DNA of 10,217 nucleotides from Cephalothrix spiralis (taxonomy: Eukaryota > Nemertea > Palaeonemertea > Archinemertea > Cephalotrichidae): positions 1 through 10,217 of the forward strand of contig JAUCNG010414800.1 of assembly GCA_032353305.1 (NCBI GenBank), read 5' to 3'. Positions 1 to 7,346 of this stretch are shown here, one piece after another. Both the position numbers and the translations under genes were made by a program. Under the pieces are notes generated by a model. It was given only the letters and a program-made list of their open reading frames with translations. It did no database searches and was not told the origin of the DNA. Within the stretch, counting starts at the first letter, position 1. The number at the start of each line of letters is the position of its first letter.

Positions 1-50
1 TATAATATAACCAAATTTATTTGTCCCAATTATGTATGAATGAAAATAAA

Positions 51-77
51 TATCTTATCTTATCTTATCTTATCTTA
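51..77. repeat. (TATCT)n microsatellite
   Basis: Five uninterrupted copies of the pentamer TATCT followed by TA. Short tandem arrays of this kind are common in animal intergenic DNA and suggest no function here. Confidence 0.95.
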
Positions 78-158
78 GCTCAACTAATCGTAAATCTCGA
101 TACATAATGTTAAACGATCTATTATTGGTTGACTTAGGTCCGCGTACCCAATTGCTAC

Positions 159-473
159 TGTACGGTGATACGCAGCTACCATGATCTACCATACGCGGAC
201 GGTAAAAAATGATTATAACTGGTTCATTCCTATCACATGCTATTTAGCAGCACATACATTGGTCAACTACATATCAATGTACCTTACTACGTATCAGTGT
301 ACCGACCGTAGTATGGTCAGTGATGGTAAAATAGCTTATAATTGGTTATTCTACCTATCACCATATACCTATACTACATATTAGTGTACCGTAGATGGGT
401 CACTGATGGTAAATAAAGGCATATCATTGGCTGAGCTACGTATCAGTGTACCATAGCTGCGTATCATCATACC
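159..473. repeat. Degenerate tandem region with inverted ends
   Basis: The motif GTATCAGTGTACC and variants recur at about 250-302, 365-391 and 440-452. A GGTAAA(A/T) block recurs at 201, 325 and 408, giving units of roughly 80-125 bp that have diverged. The ends are inverted copies: TGATACGCAGCTA at about 166-178 is mirrored by TAGCTGCGTATCA at about 454-466. This is either an old tandem array or the remains of an element with inverted termini. The 67-codon open frame across 181-384 lies wholly inside the repeat and is not a gene. Confidence 0.6.
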
Positions 474-480
474 CTAGCTA

Positions 481-824
481 GAATACGCAAACGTTATTGA
501 GGTTTTGACCCGTTCGGCTCGCCATACGAAAGGACTTCGATAGTATGCTTGATCAATAAGGTCAAATTTATACGCAATTCAAAATTATGTTTTTGTGAAT
601 TGTTGAAATCCAAGTTTTCCTCACTAAAATCCATCATAACGTTCGTTAGGATGGTTCTATGAGGAGCAAATTTACAGTACATGTATATCCTACTTGTGGA
701 CCATATATCCGATTTGTTGACAAAAAAATGATTCTACCGCCAGGGCGGCGCTGATGTACAATGCAGCATTTTATTATAGTTTTGATTAGCTAGTTCGCTC
801 ACATATGATTTCATGGTATAGACA
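481..824. other. Stretch with no recognised feature
   Basis: No gene, RNA or repeat is supportable here. The minus-strand frame at 494-682 has no recognisable protein features. A small GC-rich palindrome, CCGCCAGGGCGG, lies at about 738-749 in an otherwise AT-rich setting. Confidence 0.6.
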
Positions 825-1370
825 GGGGGGGGGGGTGGTTGTCTTGAAAGTGCAGACAACAACGTATCCGAATGAAGAGAAATGTTTTGAGACCCATCAC
901 CCCTTCACTAACTTGACATTTGCGTCACTTCACAGACACAACCTCAAAACACCCACCCAAACCATCACTAACTTGACATTTTTTCACTTTTCGGACCCCG
1001 GTAGAAAAACACAACCTTTTTAGGAAATAATTTGAGTGCAGTGAGAGAACAAAATTGCCAAAAAAACTGTGCCGCAGAAAATTTTTTAAAAATTTTCCAT
1101 CGTGTACAAAGAGTATTAATTGTTGAAAATATGAACCACTTTTTTGACATTTTGCATCATTTTTCGGACAATACTTTCTAGACACCACCCATTATCGAGA
1201 CAACTTGAACCTCACTTTCAAGACACCCAGTGTTGCCCACCCATTATCGAGACAAGAACTTCACTTTCAAGACATAAGCCTCTGGATACCCACGTCTCGA
1301 AAGTGAGACCAATGTCCAAAACGAGTTGGTGTCTGCACTTTCATGACAACCCCCCTTTAATGAGACAATT
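825..1370. repeat. Degenerate repeat block with inverted ends (possible MITE)
   Basis: The left end is a run of 11 G followed by GGTTGTCTTGAAAGTGCAGA. The right end is a near inverse, with GTCTGCACTTTCATGACAAC at 1331-1350 followed by more C. Between them are diverged tandem units. The clearest pair starts at 1186 and 1238, a 52-bp period, and shares CACCCATTATCGAGACAA and then TCACTTTCAAGACA. Older units with CACTAACTTGACATTT occur near 906-920 and 966-980. I see no clear target duplication at the ends. It could therefore be a MITE built from a minisatellite, or simply a tandem array with one inverted unit at its left edge. Open frames crossing it are by-products of the repeats. Confidence 0.6.
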
Positions 1371-1489
1371 GTTTTGGGAGAAGAGAAATGAGATTTGGAT
1401 GGTAAAGGAGGTGCTGAAAAGGTTTTTCGTAAAAATCTGCTTCGTAAACGGAAAAAGCAAGGGGCGGGAATCGGGTTAAAAAAATGTAC

Positions 1490-1662
1490 GGACTACGTAG
1501 TCCATGGACGTAGACTACGACCCAGACTACTGGACTATGACCTGGACTACTGGACTACAAACCGGACTACTGGACTAGGGCTCGACTACTAGACTATAAC
1601 CCGGAGTTACTTAACTACGGCCCGGACTACTATAGACTACAGCCGGACTACTGGACTACGGG
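1490..1662. repeat. 20-bp minisatellite, about 8 units
   Basis: From 1501 the sequence parses in register into 20-bp units starting at 1501, 1521, 1541, 1561, 1581, 1601, 1621 (22 bp) and 1643. The consensus is roughly CCCGGACTACTGGACTACGA. Each unit holds two GGACTA half-units, so a 10-bp ancestor is likely. The left edge is the perfect 14-bp palindrome GGACTACGTAGTCC (1490-1503), where the half-unit meets its own inverse. The unit at 1601 is the most diverged. Confidence 0.93.
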
Positions 1663-1768
1663 CGCGATGGAAAAAATTGGCAAAAAGGGGTGGGTTTGGG
1701 CAAAAAAGCCTTTTTTCCAATTTTCTATGTCTCAACTCGATTTTGCAAATTTTCGTCATACGTACGAC

Positions 1769-2024
1769 AGTGCTGCCCCCACGAAGTAAAGAGACTTAAC
1801 TCCATTTTATGAAATTATACAGGAGAGCCATTGATTGATTTGGATTTGTATTGAATGTATTAGGAAAGTGACAAATAAAGGGTCAAAAAACAATACTTGG
1901 AAATAAAATCAAACTCTGAAACTTAAGGATATGATAAAACGTAGTATAATCAATGATATTATGCAAAAAAAAGTTTTCCCGCCAAAATGGAGTTAAGTCT
2001 CTTTTACTTCGTGGGGGCAGAGTG
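1769..2024. mobile_element. Non-autonomous DNA transposon (MITE), 248 bp, TSD AGTG
   Basis: The element runs from 1773 to 2020. Its terminal inverted repeats are 1773-1808 and 1984-2020, both reading CTGCCCCCACGAAGTAAA inward from the end. They differ by a single extra T in the right copy (four T versus three). The interior, about 175 bp, is AT-rich with no open frame. AGTG flanks it on both sides (1769-1772 and 2021-2024), a clean 4-bp target-site duplication. Several DNA transposon superfamilies make 4-bp duplications, and the ends alone do not decide between them. The near-identical arms suggest a fairly recent insertion. Confidence 0.9.
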
Positions 2025-2060
2025 TAAAAACCATTTAATTTACCATAAATATGCCTCCGA

Positions 2061-2110
2061 GTAAGGAATCGAACCTTTGTTCTTTATAAATGGAGACGGA
2101 TGGACCCTAG
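2061..2110 (-). repeat. Possible tRNA-derived remnant (B-box-like)
   Basis: The minus strand carries GGTTCGATTCC (plus 2065-2075), which matches the internal RNA polymerase III B-box consensus GGTTCGANTCC. I could not find a matching A box at the usual distance upstream on the minus strand, and no cloverleaf folds by eye. It is best read as a fragment of a tRNA-derived SINE or a chance match. Confidence 0.3.
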
Positions 2111-2157
2111 TAAAAACGTTTAATTATTTCACACTATATCGTAATTATCTTCCTCAA

Positions 2158-2646
2158 TCAAAATGTGTGAAGGGGGCCCTTGACTAACACATTTCCTTCA
2201 AGAATATTTACTGAAGATCTGTTTAATAATGACACTACTAACCGAGGTCTTAGAAGTGTTTTTACTCCGCAGAGAGGATATATTTCCATTGAGGTAGTTT
2301 CGTAGTTTGGTAAGGCAATATTTTCTTTAGTAATTTCGTAAAAGTTCAAGGGCCATTTGAAAGACTTCTGAGTTTCGATCTGTTCATTGAGGAATATATA
2401 TTCCTGTATTAATCCTGCTTCGCGTCGCTCGGCACTTAATTATTTTATTTGTTCTTCTGAATCGTGGTAAATTTGACATGCATAATATATCTTTGGCTTC
2501 TTAATGAGGCCCAATATTACAAAGGCCCGGCCGATGCTATAGAAGGCGGGGGGGGGGGTCTCCGAAGCTTGATTTCCATAAACCAATAAAGTAGTTATTA
2601 CTTCAGGGGGACCATTGTAGGCTCTAATGAAGGCTTCTTTTATCAT
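2158..2646 (-). pseudogene. Coding-like frame interrupted by one stop; unrecognised
   Basis: On the minus strand one frame runs from an ATG at 2646 to a TGA ending at 2158, about 163 codons. It is broken by a single TAA at 2440-2442. In DNA this AT-rich, a chance frame would normally meet a stop every 15-25 codons, so this is unusual. The protein is mixed and coding-like on both sides of the stop, for example IKEAFIRAYNGPPEVITTLL at the start, then AGLIQEYIFLNEQIETQ and KWPLNFYEITKENIALPNY after it. I do not recognise a domain, signal peptide or membrane segment. A run of 11 C on this strand (plus 2548-2558) gives three prolines and is a likely site of length error. An in-frame stop (TAA) lies nine codons before the ATG, so no longer upstream exon is evident in this frame. 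It may be a decayed cellular gene, a transposon gene relic or a lucky frame. No function is assigned. Confidence 0.35.
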
Positions 2647-3090
2647 TGATTTACGGACAGGCTTTTTTTAAAATCCAGCTAGCGGCCCGGGAAATATCTT
2701 TTGACCATTTTTTCAAAAAATCTCGTCATTGGCTAACAACAAATTAAATTCCGCTCATAATTTTGACAAATATGCTGAATTGAACATTTAGTATTAGTTG
2801 TTCTTTTTTTGTAATTATTTGTTCTATCCTTAGCACCACAGAGCGACACGCGATAAGTGCTTGAACTTTTTTGTCAATCTGATCTGGAAAATAAAGTTTA
2901 TAAATAAAAATTTTACAAACCATGAATTGCGTTGAAATTTTGGTTGAATAATATCCGAAAAGTTGGTCGGCGGCGGTTAAAAATTAATTTTCAGCGGCGG
3001 GGTCCGTAAACCAATCAATAAAAACAGTTCTAAGATGATGCGTGCATGGACATTAAAGACCATCATATCGGTATTTTGGAGTCTAATAAC
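2647..3090. other. AT-rich stretch with no recognised feature
   Basis: No gene or clear repeat is supportable. Two GC-rich words, CGGCGGCGGTTAAAA near 2968 and CAGCGGCGGGGTC near 2991, stand out in an AT-rich background. They resemble the TAGCGGCG arms of the nearby palindrome at 3135-3200. Confidence 0.5.
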
Positions 3091-3506
3091 TATACACAAA
3101 TGTACAGAAAGTTAATTTGCAGGTTTCTGGTCCACTAGCGGCGAATTCCGAACTTTTTTAGTCACTTTTCACATACCGAAGTATGGAATTTCGCCGCTAG
3201 GGGCGCATTTAAAAATTTTAAGCTAGCCATTTCAACTCAGTATAACATAGTGTCACACAATAGGAAATCAAATATCCACTACCATTAGCGGTTTCGGCTG
3301 TACTAATACCAGCAAAACAACATTTTCGCAGATAGGGGGTGCAATTTTTGTATGTCACGTAAAAAAATCTGATATGAGCTGTAGATTTTTCAAGCTTTCC
3401 AAATATATATATATGGGTCAATATGGTCCATGTCCCTAATCAAAAGTTTTAGGGTGTTATGTGGACCAGAAACCTGCAAATAAATTTTTCTGTACATTTG
3501 TGTATA
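3091..3506. mobile_element. Inverted-repeat element with ~45-bp arms
   Basis: The left arm (3091-3135) begins TATACACAAATGTACAGAAA and ends TTTGCAGGTTTCTGGTCCAC. The right arm (3461-3506) is its inverse with one indel and a few mismatches. The spacer is about 325 bp and holds a separate palindrome at 3135-3200. Similarity fades outside the arms and I see no exact target duplication. The element is probably an old non-autonomous DNA transposon or foldback. The minus-strand frame at 3218-3421 in the spacer shows no protein features. Confidence 0.65.
3135..3200. repeat. Nested palindrome with CTAG ends
   Basis: CTAGCGGCGAATTCC at 3135-3149 is answered by GGAATTTCGCCGCTAG at 3185-3200, with one extra T, around a 35-nt loop. 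It begins at the very last base of the left arm of the enclosing inverted-repeat element, and the matching position of the right arm lacks it. This fits a small insertion into that element. Confidence 0.7.
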
Positions 3507-3556
3507 TTTGTGTTTCTTTTGGAAGTTTTTGTTTGCTTATTTACCTAGCTAAAGAA

Positions 3557-3579
3557 AACTGTTATTTCAGATAACAGTT
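3557..3579. repeat. Perfect 9-bp stem-loop
   Basis: AACTGTTAT and ATAACAGTT pair perfectly around the loop TTCAG. No T-run or other context suggests a terminator or RNA gene, so it is recorded as a structure only. Confidence 0.6.
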
Positions 3580-3838
3580 AAACATTGTCTTAAAACAAAA
3601 ACATTTAAAACATTACTCTTTTTCACTTGAGCATTTGAATTTATCTTAAAAACTGACAAACTGTAAAGATATACATGTAGAGAAAGATTTGCCATTTTAC
3701 CGGGTAATTAAGCAAATGTTAAAATACGTGAGTAAATCTGTATGTGCAATAATAGTTCCACCACGCTTTTGCCTATATTTTCTAAGCTGTGCAGAGTTAC
3801 TCAGGTTGTGTCAGAATATATTTACATGTACAAATTTA

Positions 3839-4128
3839 CATGTGACCACAACTTTCTGAAAACAAAATTCCATGACATTTCCATGACTTTTCCCCAGAAA
3901 ATTTCCAGTTGCGACATCTTGAAAAAGTCTTGATAATAGTCAGTCGCGACATAGTTTCAACTGCCAAATATCCAGTCACGACAACAAAATTCACCTGGAC
4001 TACATTTATTGCTCAGAATTCCATGACATTTCCAGGTTTCTACCATTTTTTCAATTTTTCCATGACAATTTGGACCAATTTTGGAAATCCATGATATTTC
4101 CAGGTTTTCCAGACATGTGGTCACCCTG
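3839..4128. mobile_element. hAT-like MITE copy 1
   Basis: The right end, read inward, is CAGGGTGACCACATGTCTGG, followed by the GGAAAACCTGGAAA-type subterminal sequence typical of a widespread class of short hAT-like elements. The left end is degraded: CATGTGACCACAACTTTC stands where CAGGGTGACCACA would be expected. The interior has repeated CCATGACATTTCC motifs and three copies of CAGT(T/C)(G/A)CGACA starting at 3906, 3941 and 3973. No transposase is present. Flanking 5- or 8-bp duplications do not match, as expected when one end is damaged. The hAT family call rests on end resemblance. Confidence 0.65.
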
Positions 4129-4181
4129 TTTGATTATCAGCCGTGTCATGAGTAATGCGGTTTAGAGAATTGTCTATGATG

Positions 4182-4240
4182 CAGGGTGCGTGGCCACAAC
4201 TTTCCGAAAACAAAATTACATGACATTTCCATGACTTAAA
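4182..4240 (+). mobile_element. hAT-like MITE copy 2, truncated
   Basis: It starts CAGGGTGCGTGGCCACAACT and then follows the left part of the copy at 3839-4128 closely: both have ACTTTC(T/C)GAAAACAAAATT, then CATGACATTTCCATGACTT. Similarity stops near 4237 and no CCCTG right end follows before the SINE-like unit, so this is a 5' fragment in the same orientation as copy 1. Its intact CAGGGTG terminus shows what copy 1 has lost. Confidence 0.65.
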
Positions 4241-4307
4241 TTTTACCGCTAACAAGTTAACAACATCGTAGACTGGTGGTGGCGTGCCCCAATACGTTTT
4301 TTTGCAA

Positions 4308-4604
4308 TAGACTAGACTAGACAGTTTGGCGTATCATATAGGAGGGCGTCAGATGACTGGCTTAATAGACACAGACGGTCCGCTTTATGAGCATTTACCC
4401 TTAGGCCTGTAACCTATCCCACACTCTTAATCTAGCGTCCCACTCCGCATATTTAACCTGACCGAGCCACCCAGGAGGTTGTGTGCGTTAAGGAATTTGC
4501 CCAAGGAACTTCACGATAGTAAGTGGTCTCCAGCCCGAGTTTCGATCCCGGATCTCCGCGGTATACGAAACGAGCTCTCTACCACTTCGCCACCACGAGG
4601 CACA
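4308..4604 (-). mobile_element. tRNA-derived SINE
   Basis: On the minus strand a tRNA-like head starts near plus 4604 with CCTCGTGGTGGCGAAGTGGT. TGGCGAAGTGG (plus 4582-4592) fits the A-box consensus exactly. The B-box region GGATCGAAACT (plus 4538-4548) is a decayed fit at normal spacing. A body of about 210 bp follows, including CCTTGGGCAAATTCCTTAAC near plus 4485-4505, which resembles conserved central domains of invertebrate SINE superfamilies. The 3' end is a short (GTCTA)n tail ending in TTGC and A7 (plus 4297-4322). RNA polymerase III would start from the head if it is still active. I could not identify a target duplication or name the family. Confidence 0.75.
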
Positions 4605-5040
4605 CAGTACTATATAAATGAAGACAGCGACCCTCCTCAGGGTTAGAAAGAGGTTCACCCATCTTCAAATCAATTCCAGTTAGTTCCTCAACTCAAATAT
4701 AGACTATATCTTAGTCTAAGTTTAAACGTTTTGAACGAATACGGTATAACTATTTGTACAGTCTAGTTCAGTGTATACCTATAAATAATGAACCATATTT
4801 CTACGTCATATTATGATTATTTTTTTAAATTCCAAAAAGAGAATGGCCTTCACAATAGTTCATTCCAATAGTCCAGATGCGTTAAAAATTGCATCAATTG
4901 TCCCGAAGAAGTATAAGAGCACACTCGTTTGTGTGTCAGTTTGACGTAGTTTTATACAGCCTGACTAACACCCTCACATGGTTCGCAATTGAATTGTCTG
5001 AAATATAAAGCACCAACCGCCTCAATCTATATGCAGTACT
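4605..5040. other. Stretch with no recognised feature
   Basis: No gene or repeat is supportable by eye. Composition is AT-rich and ordinary. Confidence 0.5.
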
Positions 5041-5041
5041 T

Positions 5042-5205
5042 GATTGGTTTACCGGGTCACATGATGAAGAAATCTCCATTTATGACGACACGTCATAAAT
5101 AAAATTTTGTCTATTCGGTTGTTTTCCGGAGATCAAAGAAGCCGGACATGTGTTTTGAATGAAGTGGGCGGAGCTTTTCGCAGTGATCATAACAAAGACG
5201 TATAA
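5042..5205 (+). promoter_or_regulatory. Cluster of promoter-like motifs
   Basis: Within about 160 bp there are ATTGG (an inverted CCAAT box, 5043), TCACATGA (an E-box/M-box-like site, 5057), a palindrome with TGACG and CGTCA half-sites (5078-5100), a GC box GGGCGGAGC (5167) and a TATA-like GTATAAG (5201). These are textbook animal promoter motifs in roughly a plausible order. Each is short and expected by chance at some rate. A small open frame begins about 90 bp downstream, which is the only context in support. Confidence 0.25.
5078..5100. promoter_or_regulatory. CRE-like palindrome, 10-bp arms, 3-bp spacer
   Basis: ATTTATGACG, then ACA, then CGTCATAAAT: a perfect inverted repeat presenting two CREB/ATF-type half-sites (TGACG and CGTCA). 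The palindrome is seen directly; factor binding is inference. Confidence 0.5.
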
Positions 5206-5289
5206 GCAATGCATCGTAAATGGTGTAAGACTACTAATTATTGTAGCACAGACGGATTTATCGCTAACCCTGCCAGGGTATTATGAAGT

Positions 5290-5514
5290 ATGATATATAA
5301 GACCTTTGGAACGAGGATGCCGAAAATTTCCATTTTTAATTTCCCTAGCCTAAAACACGATCACATCAGAAATCGAGAGGTTAAAAATGTTCTGGAAAAT
5401 TGTGATGAATGTGAACATTTATATCTGCATGAACTCTTAAATGTAAATAGCAAATCAAAAGTTGCCATATTATATCATACTCCTCCTTGGAAATTCCACT
5501 ATCTCATACTTTGA
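5290..5514 (+). CDS. Short open frame, possible exon; doubtful
   Basis: A 74-codon frame. A better start is the second ATG at 5316, in the context AGGATG with A at -3, giving 66 codons. The middle, EVKNVLENCDECEHLYLHEL, is acidic with a helix-like pattern and two cysteines, and looks more protein-like than the other short frames in this window. There is no domain I recognise, no signal peptide and no membrane segment. It could be a first exon or a short gene downstream of the motif cluster at 5042-5205, or a chance frame. I lean to chance. Confidence 0.15.
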   Translation: MIYKTFGTRMPKISIFNFPSLKHDHIRNREVKNVLENCDECEHLYLHELLNVNSKSKVAILYHTPPWKFHYLIL

Positions 5515-5785
5515 CTCGAGCTAGTCATTCGTTCACTACAGCTGGCTTGTGTGTCTAAAGTTGACAACACGATTTCGACGATATAATAAGCCGTGTTTAC
5601 AATTTTGGAGCAAATTTATAAACCGAATCAAAAGTCTACGACGACATTTGAAACAATTTATGATAATTTATATCTTTTAGTCGGAAGAGACGCCTTTAGC
5701 CGATTTTGAGAACTTGTGATAATCGATCGGAATAATCAACAATAGCTTCAAATACAGTCAAATAGGTTGAATAATTCCATTGATC
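5515..5785. other. Stretch with no recognised feature
   Basis: AT-rich sequence with no gene or repeat that I can support. Confidence 0.5.
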
Positions 5786-5789
5786 TACC

Positions 5790-5871
5790 AGCTCAAATGG
5801 TCGAGTGATTAAGGTGATGGCGCTAAAGATGGCCAAATGGTTAAGGTTCCGAGGGTTCAGGTTCGGATTCC
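5790..5871 (+). repeat. tRNA-Ser-like segment (SINE head or tRNA relic)
   Basis: ATGGTCGAGTGATTAAGG at 5797-5814 resembles the D-arm/A-box of serine tRNAs, and GGTTCGGATTCC (5860-5871) is a B box with one extra G. A second D-arm-like copy, ATGGCCAAATGGTTAAGG, starts at 5829, only about 14 nt before the T-arm region. No acceptor stem closes and no clean anticodon arm folds, so this is not a functional tRNA. Sequence downstream to about 6030 could be the body of a SINE, but no tail or target duplication is evident. Confidence 0.5.
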
Positions 5872-6183
5872 ATGCAGGGGAAATTTTTCTGAATGAAATT
5901 AATTCTGGCTCATCAGCAACAAGAATGTATTCAAAGAATACCCAAGGGTATGTAGAGATTGAGTAAATCGAAACCCCTTGGGGACAAGATGATATTATAT
6001 CCCAGGATCGGGGAAAGTCTGTAATTGGATGGAACTTTTGGCATATTGGAGAATTAAATATTTATGTCCGTAGAGAAAATCCTTGTAGCTCCCTTGTTAT
6101 AGAACGGATTTACGTCACATTTTTGTTATTTGGTAGAGAAGGCCATGATCTTTCTAATGATTACTTACAGCATTGCAAATAAT
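5872..6183. other. Possible SINE body or unique sequence
   Basis: No gene. It contains a small inverted pair, ACCCAAGGG near 5941 and CCCCTTGGGG near 5975. It follows the tRNA-like head directly, so it may be its body. Confidence 0.3.
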
Positions 6184-6212
6184 TATGTTTTCGCACTTTC
6201 TGCGAAAACATA
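6184..6212. repeat. Perfect 12-bp stem-loop
   Basis: TATGTTTTCGCA pairs with TGCGAAAACATA around the loop CTTTC. It is followed by a TTATTATTATTATT tract (about 6229-6241). A hairpin near a 3' end can mark a Helitron, but no CTRR end follows at the usual distance. It is recorded as a structure only. Confidence 0.7.
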
Positions 6213-6334
6213 TTGTAATCGCTTAGTTTATTATTATTATTCTCCTGTTCAGATCTCAAATTTACAGGGTTGGTAGAGGGTCGTTCAAATGTCCAGTTAA
6301 GGTGGGTCACGTCCAAAAATTCTTTTTAGTTACG

Positions 6335-6348
6335 CCGCTAGAGGGCTC
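6335..6348 (+). promoter_or_regulatory. CTCF-like motif
   Basis: CCGCTAGAGGGCTC fits the bilaterian CTCF core CCASYAGRKGGCRS at all but two positions. Occupancy cannot be judged from sequence, and similar words can belong to repeats. Confidence 0.25.
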
Positions 6349-6349
6349 C

Positions 6350-6660
6350 GAATTTCGAAAAATTGTGTTAATAAAATTCAAGTTTCGGTTCATAGAGCTC
6401 GGATCATAGCAACTCAAAAATTTGCATGGTGGTAGAGCATCTAAGTACGAACATTTGAATGCGGGGACATTTTCGCTCCGATGCATATTTCTGGGCCTAA
6501 GGGAGCACTTCAGTGTTTTGCTTAAATTTTCAAAGGCAATTCTGTAATCATTTCTAGATTCAGCAGGCGTATACGCACCACAGATGTGCGTTTTAGTTAT
6601 TCAAAAGTTCTTGGTTCGGCCTATAGGTGCGAACTAGTAGTTAAATACGTTTTACGGTCC
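6350..6660. other. Stretch with no recognised feature
   Basis: No gene or clear repeat. GGTGGTAGAGCATC near 6428 recalls a tRNA D-arm but has no B box at usable spacing. Confidence 0.45.
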
Positions 6661-6676
6661 AGTTCATGGTCAGGCT

Positions 6677-6754
6677 CAGTTCGCGGGCTCAGTTTGCGGG
6701 TTCAGTTTGCGGGTTCAGTTTGCGGGTTCAGTTTACGGGTTCAGTTCACGGGAT
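6677..6754. repeat. 13-bp minisatellite, 6 units
   Basis: Six 13-bp units start at 6677, 6690, 6703, 6716, 6729 and 6742, with consensus CAGTTTGCGGGTT. The central three are identical, and change accumulates toward both ends (CAGTTCGCGGGCT on the left, CAGTTCACGGGAT on the right). Looser CAGTTC words continue to about 6807, including two copies of CAGTTCATTTAAAA. Confidence 0.95.
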
Positions 6755-6807
6755 CGTTTTAAGATTTCAGTTCCTTAGTTCAGTTCATTTAAAACAGTTC
6801 ATTTAAA

Positions 6808-7346
6808 AACTCTGTTTAGCGAAAACATATATACTTTTACGCAGTTCTAGTTTATAATTAAGCTTTCATAGGACGTAATATCGAAGGTTTTCTTTTTATT
6901 GAAATACACTGTATATTATTCTTACTCTTCTGATGATTACCCATTGGCATCCCAAACCACTTGTAAGTTCGGTATATTTAGACTGGTATCGGGTTGGTAT
7001 TTTGCTGAGACAGATGCTTGCATATCTCTACTGAAGATAGTTATTTGCAAAGGATGTACATATGAAAGGGGTGGTTTATTCTTGAGTTATGGAATGATTT
7101 AAATTATGTAGTATTTTAGCAAACTCATATTATATTATTAAGACGTAGGAGGTATAGTTGATAACAAACAAATTGTTGTTTATAGTAATTGAGTCATGAA
7201 TAGTTTGATAAACAAAAAGTATATGAGTCAGGCAACCACCGAACAAAATGGCTGAACACTGTTTTAAACTGAGATACTGTAGTTCAATGCAGAATGAAAT
7301 AGGATGTATTGAACGAATTTCGAACGAATGAACGTGTTATATATTG
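6808..7346. other. Stretch with no recognised gene
   Basis: The frame at 6899-7102 shows no protein features. A perfect splice-donor word, GTAAGT, lies at about 6963 but nothing around it supports an exon. GAACGAA recurs several times at about 7310-7352. Confidence 0.5.

Noticed and set aside
1144-1479. 111-codon plus-strand open frame, the longest uninterrupted one
   Set aside because: It lies mostly in the degenerate 52-bp repeat block, and its repeated SRHHPLSRQLEP-like peptide simply reflects the DNA repeats.
1490-1662. CRISPR array
   Set aside because: The 20-bp units are contiguous with no unique spacers; it is a minisatellite.
2548-2558. G11 run as a G-quadruplex
   Set aside because: A single G tract without further G tracts at suitable spacing; more likely a length-variable homopolymer.
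3185-3207. Third CTCF-like site at CCGCTAGGGGCGC
   Set aside because: One base short of the core spacing, and explained by the palindrome arm.
5797-5871. Functional tRNA-Ser gene
   Set aside because: No acceptor stem, no clean anticodon arm, duplicated D-arm and an extra base in the B box.
6184-6224. Helitron 3' end
   Set aside because: The hairpin is good, but no CTRR end lies about 10-12 nt after it (the nearest is CTTA).
6899-7102. Exon ending at the GTAAGT near 6963
   Set aside because: A lone donor word; no acceptor, no recognised protein and no partner exon.
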